A stretch of DNA of 64,000 nt from Pseudomonadota bacterium (GTDB lineage: Bacteria; Pseudomonadota; Alphaproteobacteria; Rhodobacterales; Rhodobacteraceae). The stretch's first letter is position 1. Each line of letters starts with the position of its first letter. The notes beneath the pieces are model-generated. The model did no database searches, had not been told where the DNA came from, and saw only the letters and a list, made by a program, of their open reading frames with translations. Positions 35,943 to 44,471 of this stretch are shown here, piece after piece. The translations under genes and the position numbers were made by a program. The DNA lies in contig JAIUPD010000015.1 in the NCBI GenBank assembly GCA_020161615.1, positions 1 to 64,000 of the forward strand. The letters run 5' to 3'.

Positions 35943-36245
35943 ACCGTCCATCCTATGTCAGCCGAGGGCAGCACGAAGGCCATGCCAAAGGCGTCCGGTG
36001 TGCCGCCAGGATGCGGCATCTTCTGTGTCGTTTTCTGTCGTTTTCGCGACGGTGGCGGCCCGGTGTCCCCCCCTGGCACGCCGCTCATCTGCCCATCGAT
36101 TAGCGCAAAACGCGTTCCAAGTCCACAATATGACAGGGTTTTCCCCGGCCGCCCTCCGGCGGGCGATGCCGCGCTGCCGCATGGAAGCAATACCCCCGCC
36201 TGAGTCGCGTCGAATTTCCCGCAAGATTCAACGGCGGAACGTCAG
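35943..36245. other. 303 bp intergenic region between the PPDK-like gene and the SleB-type gene
   Basis: No convincing gene is seen. Open frames crossing it have no ribosome site or domain. It should hold the SleB-gene promoter and the 3' end of the PPDK-like transcript. A repeated tgtcgttttc (36026-36045, two copies) is the only notable feature. Confidence 0.5.
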
Positions 36246-38813
36246 TCAGCGAAGGTCTGGCATTTCCTCGGCAGCATCTTCGGCCTTGAGAGTCAACTGC
36301 GCTGCGGCGAGGCGGGCGACCGGCACGCGATAGGGCGAGCAGGACACGTAATCGAAGCCCGCCGCCCGGCAGAAGGCTATCGATTCGGGCGAGCCGCCAT
36401 GCTCGCCGCAAATCGACAATGTCAGACTTTTGCGGGCCCGGCGCCCGCGCTCGGCGGCGATGAGCAGCAACTCACCCACGCCGTCGGTGTCGAGGACGTG
36501 GAACGGATCTTCGGGGAAGACGCCGGCCTGGATGTAATAGGACATGAAGCGCCCGGCGTCGTCGCGCGACAGGCCATAGGTCATCTGCGTCAGGTCGTTG
36601 GTGCCGAAGGACATGAAATCGGCGTGTTGGGCGATTTCGCCCGCCCTGAGGGCGGCGCGGGGCGTTTCCACCATCACCCCCAGCCGATACTCGAAGGCCG
36701 AGCCCTTGGCCACCCGAACCGCCGCTGCCACGGCGTCGATGCGGGCCTTGACCAGTTCGACCTCGCGCATGGCCGAAACCAGCGGGATCATGATCTCGGG
36801 CACGACCTTCTCGCCGCGCTTGGCGGTCTCGATCGTGGCCTCGAAGATGGCGCGGGCCTGCATTTCGTAGATCTCGGGCAGGGTCACGCCCAGCCGCACG
36901 CCGCGCAGGCCCAGCATCGGGTTGAACTCGGCCAGTTCCTCGGCCCGGCGGGTGATTTCGGACAGGGGTTTGTCCAGCGCATCGGCGAGTTGCTTCATCC
37001 CCTCGCGGGTATGGGGCAGGAATTCATGCAGTGGCGGGTCGAAGAGCCTGATGCAGACCGGCAGGCCCTGCATGATCGAGAAGAGCTCCTTGAAATCCGA
37101 CCGCTGCATCGGCAGAAGCCGCGCCAGCGCCGCTGCCCGGTCCTGCCCGGTATCGGCGAAGATCATCTCGCGCATGACAGTCAGGCGGTCATCCTCGAAG
37201 AACATGTGTTCGGTACGACACAGGCCGATCCCCTCGGCCTTGAAATTCCGGGCCGAGCGGGCATCGGACGGCGTGTCGGCATTGGCGCGGACGCCGATGT
37301 CGCGGATTTCGTCAGCCCAGTCGAGCAGGGTATTGAACCACCGGTCGGTGGCGGGTTCCAGCATGGTAACGGCGCCGCGCAGCACCTCGCCCACGGTGCC
37401 GTCGATGGTGATCAGCTCGCCCTCGTCCAGGACATGGCGGCCGGTGTGCAACTGGCGGTTCCTGGCGTCAATGCGGATACCGGTGGCGCCGACGATGCAG
37501 GGCACGCCCAGGCCCCGGCCGATCACCGCCGCATGGCTGGTCATGCCGCCGCGCTCGGTCAGGACGCCCGCCGCCGCATGCATGCCGCGGATATCCTCGG
37601 GCGAGGTTTCGCGGCGCACGAGGATGCAGGGTTCCCCGCGCGAGGCCGAGGCCTGGGCCGCGGTCGAGGTAAAGACCAGCCGCCCGGTCGAGGCGCCGGG
37701 GCTGGCGGGGATGCCGCGGGCCAGAACCTCACGCGGGCCGCGGGGATCGACCTGCCGGTGCAGCAGTTCCGACAGCGCGCGGGGGGTGACGCGGGTCAGC
37801 GCCTCCTTGCGGGTGATGATCCCGTCCTCGGCCAGCGAGACGGCGACGCGCACCGCCGCTCGGCTTGACCGCTGGACCTTCAGCGCGTCCAGCACCGCCA
37901 CCTGGCCGTTGACGATAGTGAATTCGATCTGCATCTCCTCGCGCAGCTTCTGCCGGCAGATCTCGAGGTGGCGGACCAGCTGGGCAAAGGACTCGGGGTC
38001 CTGATCCTCGAGCGAGGGGCCGCGCGGGTCGCGGGTCAGGTAGATGGCCTGCGGGTTGTTCGACACGGCGCCGCGGTCCTGACCGCCCAGCGCGTAGCGT
38101 CCGGTCACCTGTGGCGCGCCGGTCACCGGCTCGATCATCTGGATCACGCCCGCACCGGATTCGCTGGTGCCGAAGCCCCCGGCCATGGCCTGCACGACCA
38201 GGCCCAGCCCCGCCTCCTCGGGCGCGCCCTTCGCCTGGCGCAGCAGACGGGCCGAGGTCCCCTCCCAGGCGCGGGCCATGGAGCGCAGGACTTCGGCCAG
38301 CTGGCGCTTGGGGTCCTGCGGGAAAGGTTCCTCCATCTCTTTCTCGAAATCGTAGAGCGCGGCCTGCAGCGCCGGCAGGCAGGGCTCGCCCAGCGGAAAG
38401 AGGTCCGGGTCCAGTCGCGCCACATGCACCGCATAGGCCTGCACGAAGCCGAGATAGAGCGCGGTCGCCACCGCCTCGCCATGGGTTTTCGAAATCGTGG
38501 CGTGGCGTTCGTCGTTCATGCCGATGTTCAGGACCGCGCTGGGGCCGCCCCAATCCGAATTCTCGGCCGAGGGGCGCACCGAGAGCAGCTGGTCCGAGGC
38601 GAAGCGGCCGACCAGCCCGCCGAGGTCCGGCAATTGCCCGGCGGCAATGGCGCGCACGGCGTTGAAGGACAGCGCCACCGTCTTCGGCACCGGCAGGTCC
38701 AGCCGCACCAGCCGCTGCAGGCATTTCGCCCGCCAGCCATGCGTGCGCAGGGCGATGGGGGCCGAGCCGGTGATCTCGGAATAATCGAGCAGGGTGAGAT
38801 TGCTGATGGGCAT
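36246..38813 (-). CDS. PPDK-like PEP-utilising protein with a degenerate ATP-grasp half
   Basis: An 855-residue protein aligned end to end with pyruvate phosphate dikinase. The central phospho-His domain is intact (TERGGMTSHAAVIGRGLGVP), as is the PEP/pyruvate barrel: GIGLCRTEHMFF, RLFDPPLHEFLPH, FGTNDLTQMTYGLSRDDAGR and CGEHGG with its proton-donor Cys. The N-terminal nucleotide-binding half is altered. The glycine loop GGKGANLAEM is absent, the SVRSGARASMPGMMDT segment reads SVRPSAENSDWGGPSA, and the LQTRxGKR region reads LDALKVQRS. ATG 38813 is chosen; a longer form to 38945 has no ribosome site. It may transfer phosphate without ATP or act as a regulator. Confidence 0.85.
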   Translation of the reverse strand: MPISNLTLLDYSEITGSAPIALRTHGWRAKCLQRLVRLDLPVPKTVALSFNAVRAIAAGQLPDLGGLVGRFASDQLLSVRPSAENSDWGGPSAVLNIGMNDERHATISKTHGEAVATALYLGFVQAYAVHVARLDPDLFPLGEPCLPALQAALYDFEKEMEEPFPQDPKRQLAEVLRSMARAWEGTSARLLRQAKGAPEEAGLGLVVQAMAGGFGTSESGAGVIQMIEPVTGAPQVTGRYALGGQDRGAVSNNPQAIYLTRDPRGPSLEDQDPESFAQLVRHLEICRQKLREEMQIEFTIVNGQVAVLDALKVQRSSRAAVRVAVSLAEDGIITRKEALTRVTPRALSELLHRQVDPRGPREVLARGIPASPGASTGRLVFTSTAAQASASRGEPCILVRRETSPEDIRGMHAAAGVLTERGGMTSHAAVIGRGLGVPCIVGATGIRIDARNRQLHTGRHVLDEGELITIDGTVGEVLRGAVTMLEPATDRWFNTLLDWADEIRDIGVRANADTPSDARSARNFKAEGIGLCRTEHMFFEDDRLTVMREMIFADTGQDRAAALARLLPMQRSDFKELFSIMQGLPVCIRLFDPPLHEFLPHTREGMKQLADALDKPLSEITRRAEELAEFNPMLGLRGVRLGVTLPEIYEMQARAIFEATIETAKRGEKVVPEIMIPLVSAMREVELVKARIDAVAAAVRVAKGSAFEYRLGVMVETPRAALRAGEIAQHADFMSFGTNDLTQMTYGLSRDDAGRFMSYYIQAGVFPEDPFHVLDTDGVGELLLIAAERGRRARKSLTLSICGEHGGSPESIAFCRAAGFDYVSCSPYRVPVARLAAAQLTLKAEDAAEEMPDLR

Positions 38814-38950
38814 GGGGGACTCCGTTCGCGGCGCAGGATAGCCCTGTCGCGCCACCGTGCAAGCGCAGAAATCCGGCGGGGCGAGGCGGTTCGGGGCAGG
38901 GCCCGGCCGCGGGGGGAGGCGGCAATCCGCCGCCCGTCGCCCCACCGGAC

Positions 38951-38975
38951 GGAACCGAGCCGGGATTGGACGGTT
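38951..38975 (+). promoter_or_regulatory. EcfG-type promoter of the SH3/glycine-zipper gene
   Basis: GGAAC (38951-38955), N16, GGTT (38972-38975), 54 bp before the ATG at 39030. It matches the general-stress-response consensus GGAAC-N16/17-CGTT except for one base. Confidence 0.55.
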
Positions 38976-39029
38976 CTATCGCCAGACCGGGCGGAGGATG
39001 CGCTCTGCCCAGCGAAGATGGAGAAGACC

Positions 39030-39686
39030 ATGAAAGCCAAGATGCTGACCCTTGCCACCCTGTCGGTGGCGGCCCTTGCCGCCTCGTCGATGGGCGCCGC
39101 TGCCCTGACCGCCGCTGCCTCGGCCGACCTGAACCTGCGCGCGGGCCCGGGCCCCGACTTCCGCATCCTCGACGTCATCCAGAACGGCGAATCGGTTACC
39201 GTCGACGGTTGTCTGGCCAGCCAGGAATGGTGCGAGGTGCAGACGGCCTCGGGCAGCGGCTGGGCCTATGCGCCCTATCTCATGTTCGACGAGGCCGGCG
39301 AGATGAAACCGCTGGCGCAGGTCACCTCGCAGACCGTCACCGTGATCGAGGACACCAGCCCCCGTGACGAGGCGACTCTGATCGCCGGCGGCATCGGCGC
39401 CGTGGCGGGCGCGCTGATCGCCGGTCCCATCGGCGCTATCGCCGGTGGCATGGCCACGGGGATCGCCGCCAATGCTTCGGTCGACCCGGAGGTCGAGGTC
39501 TATGTCCGCAACAACCCGGTGCAGCCCGTCTTCCTGTCGGGTGAGGCGGTGGTCGGCGCCCAGGTCCCCTCGGGCGTGACGGTCTATGAAGTGCCGGATA
39601 ACCAGGGTGTCGCCTATCTGAACATCAATGGCGACACCGTGCTGGTTGACCGTTCTGACATGCGGGTGATCGGCGTGGTGCGCTGA
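39030..39686 (+). CDS. Exported SH3-domain / glycine-zipper protein
   Basis: A 218-residue envelope protein. It has a signal peptide (about residues 1-29, AASSMGAAALTAAASA), then a bacterial SH3b domain (ADLNLRAGPGPDFRILDVI to GSGWAYAPYLMF, about 30-90). A glycine-zipper membrane segment follows, AGGIGAVAGALIAGPIGAIA with GGMATG (about 115-145). The C-terminus contains a DUF1236-like fold (VYEVPDNQGVAYLNINGDTV). ATG 39030 has a ggag site 7 bases upstream, better than ATG 39018. The EcfG-type promoter places it in the stress regulon. Confidence 0.8.
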   Translation: MKAKMLTLATLSVAALAASSMGAAALTAAASADLNLRAGPGPDFRILDVIQNGESVTVDGCLASQEWCEVQTASGSGWAYAPYLMFDEAGEMKPLAQVTSQTVTVIEDTSPRDEATLIAGGIGAVAGALIAGPIGAIAGGMATGIAANASVDPEVEVYVRNNPVQPVFLSGEAVVGAQVPSGVTVYEVPDNQGVAYLNINGDTVLVDRSDMRVIGVVR

Positions 39687-39720
39687 CCCCCGACCGGCCG
39701 GCACCTTTGGTCCGGTTCGG

Positions 39721-39746
39721 GCGCGGCCCCCGTGATGGGGTCGCGC
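39721..39746 (+). terminator. Stem-loop after the SH3-domain gene
   Basis: GCGCGGCCCC pairs with GGGGTCGCGC across a 6-base loop with one mismatch. It is followed by tcctctgg rather than a T-run. Confidence 0.45.
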
Positions 39747-39824
39747 TCCTCTGGCGTTTCTTCTCAGGTATTTGTTATTAAATAATTATTTTGCCGCTTT
39801 TTTGCTCTGGATGCGGAAAAAGTC

Positions 39825-39849
39825 GGAACCGAATCTGCCCCCGGACGTT
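39825..39849 (+). promoter_or_regulatory. EcfG-type promoter of the PRC-barrel gene, full consensus match
   Basis: GGAAC (39825-39829), N16, CGTT (39846-39849), 46 bp before the ATG at 39896. The preceding 39765-39803 stretch is the most AT-rich of the region and could act as an UP-like element. Confidence 0.7.
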
Positions 39850-39895
39850 TCCCTGTCAGCGACGCAGCAAGCGTCACAAACGACAGGAGATGACG

Positions 39896-40618
39896 ATGCA
39901 GATGCAACCGAAGAAACTCTTCCCCTTTGTCCTGGCCCTGGCGATGACCGCCGGTTCGACCGCGGTTTACGCGCAATCGGGCACGCTGGGCGCCACCGTC
40001 GACTCGACGACGAGCGCGGCGACCGAGACCGCCGAAGGCCTGACCGCCGATGCCACCGGCAGCGCGTCGACCTCGGCCAATACCGAACTCTGCGCGGACG
40101 GCGCCGCTTGCGCCGATGCCGATGCTTCGGCCGAAGCCGAGATGGACAGCGACACGACCCTGACCCCGGGTGCGGCCTCGACCGATACCAGCGTCGCGGG
40201 CTCGACCGAGGCGATGGGCAATGCCCAGACCGACTCGATGGCCGCGGGTGAAAGCGACGCCTCGACCATGCCGATGGGCGATGCCTCGGCGACCGCCGAG
40301 ACCGAGCTGACCGATGAGGGCGAGACCCTGGTCGATGTGGCCACGGTTGCTGAACTCGACTCGCTGATCGGCGCGCGCGCCTATGACGCCAACGCGGAAT
40401 GGATCGGCGAGATCAGCGCCGTGCTCCCGGCTGATGCCGAGGGGAACGAAGAGCGCTTCGTGATCGACATCGGCGGTTTCCTCGGGATCGGCGAAAAGCC
40501 GGTGGCCCTGACCGCCGAGGACCTGCGGGTCGCGGTGGATGCGGAAGGTGACGTGGAACACGTCGTCGTCTCGCGCACCGAGGCCGAGCTGGAAGCGATG
40601 CCGGAAGTCGAGATGTAA
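39896..40618 (+). CDS. Exported PRC-barrel protein
   Basis: A 240-residue protein with a signal peptide (KKLFPFVLALAMTAGSTAVYA, cleavage about residue 26). A long Ser/Thr/Ala/Asp low-complexity region follows (about 27-150, strongly acidic). The C-terminal PRC-barrel domain spans about 155-235, with IGARAYDANAEWIGEISAVL and DIGGFLGIGEKPVALTAEDL. PRC-barrel proteins of this type are periplasmic and common in stress regulons of alphaproteobacteria. The third ATG (39896) is chosen because aggag lies 6-7 bases before it. A full-consensus EcfG promoter precedes it and a UUCG-loop terminator follows. Confidence 0.82.
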   Translation: MQMQPKKLFPFVLALAMTAGSTAVYAQSGTLGATVDSTTSAATETAEGLTADATGSASTSANTELCADGAACADADASAEAEMDSDTTLTPGAASTDTSVAGSTEAMGNAQTDSMAAGESDASTMPMGDASATAETELTDEGETLVDVATVAELDSLIGARAYDANAEWIGEISAVLPADAEGNEERFVIDIGGFLGIGEKPVALTAEDLRVAVDAEGDVEHVVVSRTEAELEAMPEVEM

Positions 40619-40640
40619 TCCGGTTCTACAAAGACGTGAC

Positions 40641-40662
40641 GCGGGGCCCTTCGGGGCCCCGC
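40641..40662 (+). terminator. Strong stem-loop terminator after the PRC-barrel gene
   Basis: GCGGGGCCC and GGGCCCCGC form a perfect 9-bp stem closed by a TTCG tetraloop. It is followed by atttcgtat. Confidence 0.7.
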
Positions 40663-40716
40663 ATTTCGTATATCCTGCCGATTCATCGCATCCCTTTTCA
40701 GACCGAGGTCCGGACA

Positions 40717-41748
40717 ATGACGGAATTTCTGCGCAACCGCTGGCCCGAGACGGTGCTGGCCGTGCTGGCCCTCGCCTGGGCGCTGAAGGTGGCCGAGGCG
40801 GTGATGGCGCCCCTGGTGCTGGCCTTTGTCACCGCGCTGGTGCTGACACCCGTGATGAACGTGCAGCAGCGGATCGGGTTGCGCCCCTCGGTCGCGGCGA
40901 CGATCACGCTGTTGCTGGCGCTGGGCTTCGTCGCCGGGATCGCGCTGGCGCTGCAGCCCTGGGTGGTCGAGATCGTCGATGCCTGGCCGCGTGTCTCGCA
41001 CGAGTTGCGGTCGGCGATGCTGGATGTGCGCTACAGCCTCAGCGGGCTGATCGACGCGCAGCGCGAGGTGATCGAGGCCATCGCTCCTGATGCGGCGGAA
41101 GGGTCGGCAGCGGGCGAGGGGGCGGCGGCGGCACTGCCGTCGCTGGCTGACGCCGCCTGGATGGCGCCCGCGCTGGGCGCGCAGATCCTCGTCTTTTTCG
41201 GCGGGCTCTTTTTCTTCCTGATGGGCAAGGACCGGGTTTATGACTGGGCGCAGATCGCGGGATTCCGGCCGGGCGACTTCCGCCGGGCCGAGGCGCGCGT
41301 TTCCAGCTATTTCGGGGCGGTGACGCTGATCAACGCGGCGCTGGGCACGGCGGTGGCGCTGGCGCTGGCGGCCTATGGCTTGCCGGGCGCACCGGTCTGG
41401 GGGATGGTCGCGGGGATGGCGAATTTCGTCATCTATCTGGGTCCGGCCGTCACCGCGGCGATGCTGCTGCTGGCCGGAACCGTGGCTTTCGACGGGGTGG
41501 CGGCGGTGGCCCCGATGCTGATCTATCTGGGCATCAACCTGATGGAGGCGCAATTCGTCACGCCCCTGGTGATTGGCCAGCGCATGCGGCTCGATCCGCT
41601 GCTGGTCTTCCTGTCGCTGACGCTGTGGCTGTGGCTCTGGGGGCCGATCGGCGGCATCGTGGCGATCCCGCTGGTGCTGTGGGTGCAGTCCTTGTGGAGC
41701 GACGCGATGGCCCATGCCCGGCAGGAACCCAACCGCCTGCTGGTCTGA
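40717..41748 (+). CDS. AI-2E/PerM family membrane permease
   Basis: A 343-residue membrane protein of the AI-2E exporter/PerM family. About eight helices are visible, with the large extracytoplasmic loop (about residues 85-150) between helices 3 and 4. Family signatures include GFRPGDFRRAEARVSSYFGA, PVWGMVAGMANFVIYLGPAV and INLMEAQFVTPLVIGQRMRL with DPLL following. Members export small molecules or act as Na+/H+ antiporters; the substrate here is unknown. It lies inside the stress island but no EcfG-type promoter is visible before it. Confidence 0.85.
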   Translation: MTEFLRNRWPETVLAVLALAWALKVAEAVMAPLVLAFVTALVLTPVMNVQQRIGLRPSVAATITLLLALGFVAGIALALQPWVVEIVDAWPRVSHELRSAMLDVRYSLSGLIDAQREVIEAIAPDAAEGSAAGEGAAAALPSLADAAWMAPALGAQILVFFGGLFFFLMGKDRVYDWAQIAGFRPGDFRRAEARVSSYFGAVTLINAALGTAVALALAAYGLPGAPVWGMVAGMANFVIYLGPAVTAAMLLLAGTVAFDGVAAVAPMLIYLGINLMEAQFVTPLVIGQRMRLDPLLVFLSLTLWLWLWGPIGGIVAIPLVLWVQSLWSDAMAHARQEPNRLLV

Positions 41749-41809
41749 GGGCGCGGGCCCGCCAAAAGCGGCTGTCCCCGCGTCCGTCCGCAACGGAAAG
41801 GGCCGCGCT

Positions 41810-41828
41810 GCCTGTCGCAACGCGGCCC
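41810..41828. terminator. Bidirectional stem-loop between the permease and the histidine kinase
   Basis: GGGCCGCG (41810-41817) and CGCGGCCC (41821-41828) pair across a short loop, with aaag before and cttc after, between convergent genes. Confidence 0.4.
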
Positions 41829-41855
41829 CTTCGCCATGAGGGTCGTTCGCGGCTC

Positions 41856-43640
41856 TCAATCGGCCGGTTTGGGGTCGGCCGGGGGGACTTCGCCCTCCAC
41901 GTCCTGCAGATTTGCGTCCTGAGCCTGCGGGTTGAAGGTATCCGCCTCGAAGGTCACGCGGAAATCGTACCAATCCTCGCTCACATCGGTGACCAGCGTG
42001 CCGCCGATCTGCGTGGCGAAGCCCGCGATCAGCGAGCGCCCCAGTCCCGAGCCCGAGACCTGCTCGGGCGGCAGGAAGGGCCGGCCTCGGGTGTTGGCGA
42101 TGCGCAGGAGGGCGGTGGTCTGGCCATTCTCGTTCACGCCCTCGGCGGTCAGGGCGATGTCCAGCGTCGCCTCGCCGCTGTCCAGCCGGCCCATGTACTT
42201 GAGGGCATTGGTCACGGCTTCCGAGGCCATCAGAAGCAGCGGCACCGCCTGATCGGGGTAGAGCTGGACCGGCGCATAGCTCTGATTGATCGTGATCGAC
42301 CGGTCATCGGTCAGCCCGGCCGAGATGGTCGAGGCGATCACCGATTGCAGCAGTTCATCCGCCGCGACCTGACCGCTGGTCGGCCCGGAATAGAGCGCGC
42401 GGTGGACCGAGGCGATGGACATGACCCGCATCTGCACCTCTTTCAGGGTGCGGCGGGCCTCGGGCGTGGCGGCGCGGCGGATCTTCAGGTTCACGATCGA
42501 GGCGATGAGCTGGAGGTTGTTCTTCACCCGGTGGTGGACCTCCTTCAGCAGCACGTTCTTCTCGTGCACCATGTTCTCGAGTTCCGCCTCGTCCCGGACC
42601 AGCCGGTTGGCGAGGTCGGTCCAGGCCTCGTCGATCTCGGCCAGTTCCTGCGACAGGCGGCCGCGCGGGGCCAGCGTCTCGATCTGGCGCGAGGTCGAGA
42701 ACGCCGCCATGTTGCGGCGCAAATGGCGGATGTGGCGGATGACCAGCGCGTTGACCGCGCCCATCGCCACCACCAGCCCGACCATCAGCATCAGCACCGG
42801 GAAAAGGATCGGCGACAGGCGCATCCAGCCCAGCGTCGGCCGGGGCCAGCTGCCCAGGGCATGCACGACGCCGGGGATGATCGGCACAACCGCAAAGATG
42901 CGGCGCTCACCCGATATCGTACGGCCGTTGAACGCATATTGCCGGTTCGTGATCAGCGAGGTCAGGGGGCGCCCGACCGGCAGCATCTGGGCGGCATTGC
43001 CCAGATCGCCCCCGGCGGACAGAACGTCGCCCTCGGCGTTGAAGGTCAGGACATTGAGATTGGCCTCGACGGTCGAGCTGCCGGGAATGCCGAAGATGCG
43101 CGAATGCGGCACCGAGACGACGACGAAACCGGCATAGTCGCCGTCGATCCGCACCGGCACGGCCGAGACGATTACCGAGGTGCCGCTGATCGCGCCGAGG
43201 CCCGAGGCCAAGACCGCCGGCTGACGGTCGCGGTTCATGACCGGATAGAGCAAGCCGTCCCTCATGTCGCGGCCGACATCGGCCGAGGCGCAGCGCAGGA
43301 TGCCCTCTGCATCGACATAGCCGGCGAAGGAGAATTGCGGCGTCGAGCGCACCACGTTGACGAACATTTCCGAACAGCCATCGACCACGCCGCCATCGGC
43401 CGCGACATGCGCGGCCAGGGTCGCCACGGCGCCGCCTGCGGCCGAGATGGCCAGTGCCTCGCCCGCCGCGGCTTCGGCGGTCGCGGTCAACAGCGCGGAT
43501 TCGACGCGGCGTTGTTCATCCGCGCCGATCTGCACCGCCTGATAGACGGCAATGGCCCCGATCGGCATCAGCGCGATGGCCAGAATCCCCGCCACCCGGG
43601 CAGCCAGCCCGCGGAACGGCCACCACGACCCGCCGCTCAC
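41856..43640 (-). CDS. HWE/HisKA_2-type sensor histidine kinase of the general stress response
   Basis: A 594-residue membrane kinase. It has a first helix at about residues 14-35, a periplasmic sensor domain (about 36-285), a second helix (LFPVLMLMVGLVVAMGAVNA), then a HAMP-like linker and HisKA_2 domain. The phospho-acceptor His is in LLKEVHHRVKNNLQLIASIV. The ATPase motifs are ASEAVTNALKYM and GSGLGRSLI. Kinases of this type phosphorylate PhyR. The GTG start at 43640 overlaps the ecfG stop (GTGA), placing it last in the nepR-ecfG-kinase operon; a longer frame to 43796 is only the ecfG shadow. Confidence 0.9.
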   Translation of the reverse strand: MSGGSWWPFRGLAARVAGILAIALMPIGAIAVYQAVQIGADEQRRVESALLTATAEAAAGEALAISAAGGAVATLAAHVAADGGVVDGCSEMFVNVVRSTPQFSFAGYVDAEGILRCASADVGRDMRDGLLYPVMNRDRQPAVLASGLGAISGTSVIVSAVPVRIDGDYAGFVVVSVPHSRIFGIPGSSTVEANLNVLTFNAEGDVLSAGGDLGNAAQMLPVGRPLTSLITNRQYAFNGRTISGERRIFAVVPIIPGVVHALGSWPRPTLGWMRLSPILFPVLMLMVGLVVAMGAVNALVIRHIRHLRRNMAAFSTSRQIETLAPRGRLSQELAEIDEAWTDLANRLVRDEAELENMVHEKNVLLKEVHHRVKNNLQLIASIVNLKIRRAATPEARRTLKEVQMRVMSIASVHRALYSGPTSGQVAADELLQSVIASTISAGLTDDRSITINQSYAPVQLYPDQAVPLLLMASEAVTNALKYMGRLDSGEATLDIALTAEGVNENGQTTALLRIANTRGRPFLPPEQVSGSGLGRSLIAGFATQIGGTLVTDVSEDWYDFRVTFEADTFNPQAQDANLQDVEGEVPPADPKPAD

Positions 43641-44215
43641 GCCGAGAGGCGTCCCTGCGCGCCGGCATTGACGATGGCCGCCGTCACCCGGTCGGTCATG
43701 TCGGCATAGCCGGTTTCGCCCGGATGCAGCAAGTCCACCAGGCGGGCCCGTCCGCGGTTGGCGCGGCTCTTGATCGTGCCCACGGCGACGCCGCACATAT
43801 TGGCCGCTTCCTCGTAGGAAAAGCCCGAGGCGCCCACCAGCGCCAGCGCTTCGCGCTGTTCGACCGGCAATTGGGCAAAGGCGTCAAGGAACTCGGCCAG
43901 TTGCAGGCGCCCGTCATGCGCGGGCTTGACCGACATCTGCCCGGCGACGATGCCATCGGGATCGGCCACCTCGCGTGAGCGTTTGCGGCGGATGGAGTAG
44001 AAGGTGTTGCGCAGGATCGTGAAAAGCCAGGCCTGCATGTTGGTGCCGGACTGGAAACTCTCGATGTTCTTCCAGGCCTTCACCAGCGATTCCTGGACCA
44101 GATCGTCCGCTTCGGCGCCGTTTCGGGTGAGGGACAGCGCAAAGGCGCGCATCGGACCCAGATGCGTGACGAGTTCGTCCCGCGGGTCCTGACTGACGGC
44201 GGGGTCAGCGCTCAT
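43637..44215 (-). CDS. ecfG: EcfG-type sigma factor of the general stress response
   Basis: A 192-residue ECF sigma factor. Region 2 (about residues 15-80) reads MRAFALSLTRNGAEADDLVQ and WLFTILRNTFYSIRRKR. Region 4 (about 110-165) holds LPVEQREALALVGASGFSYEEA and GVAVGTIKSRANRGRARL. This pattern matches the EcfG/SigT group controlled by NepR. It overlaps nepR by 11 bp and the kinase by 4 bp, so all three are translated together. In the known circuit it is held by NepR until phosphorylated PhyR binds NepR. Confidence 0.93.
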   Translation of the reverse strand: MSADPAVSQDPRDELVTHLGPMRAFALSLTRNGAEADDLVQESLVKAWKNIESFQSGTNMQAWLFTILRNTFYSIRRKRSREVADPDGIVAGQMSVKPAHDGRLQLAEFLDAFAQLPVEQREALALVGASGFSYEEAANMCGVAVGTIKSRANRGRARLVDLLHPGETGYADMTDRVTAAIVNAGAQGRLSA

Positions 44216-44360
44216 GATGTGTCTCGTCCTGGGACCTCAACTGGCGTAGCAGATCGAGAAAGCGGTCGGGCACCTTCTCGCTGGCACGCTCTTGGAACGC
44301 GCGGCGCAGGTTGTCCGCGATCTGGTCTTCCAGGGCGCTCGATGGTTGTTCATTGTGCAT
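44205..44360 (-). CDS. nepR: Anti-sigma factor NepR
   Basis: A 51-residue protein with the NepR core IADNLRRAFQERASEKVPDR followed by FLDLLRQL, the two helices that clamp EcfG and are swapped on to phospho-PhyR. The N-terminus is short and acidic, as usual. The start is ATG 44360. It overlaps the ecfG ATG by 11 bp, which fits the equal production of sigma and anti-sigma. It is divergent from phyR across a 111 bp promoter region. Confidence 0.9.
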   Translation of the reverse strand: MHNEQPSSALEDQIADNLRRAFQERASEKVPDRFLDLLRQLRSQDETHHER

Positions 44361-44410
44361 GGGCTTCTTAGGCAACGCGCCTTCCACTTGCAGATTTTTC
44401 ACAGACGTTC

Positions 44411-44442
44411 GGAACCAAACACCAGACAGCGCGTTTGGTTCC
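44411..44442. promoter_or_regulatory. Superimposed divergent EcfG promoters (nepR and phyR) in one palindrome
   Basis: GGAACCAAAC (44411-44420) and GTTTGGTTCC (44433-44442) are perfect inverted repeats 12 bases apart. On the plus strand GGAAC-N16-CGTT faces phyR; on the minus strand GGAAC-N16-TGTT faces nepR-ecfG. Each -35 box lies on the other promoter's -10 box, so polymerase can serve only one direction at a time. Confidence 0.8.
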
Positions 44443-44471
44443 AAGAAATTCGCGAAAAGGACTGAAAAAAA

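Noticed and set aside
35930-36190. 86-residue ORF between the SleB-type and PPDK-like genes
   Set aside because: No ribosome site, no domain, composition of random GC-rich sequence.
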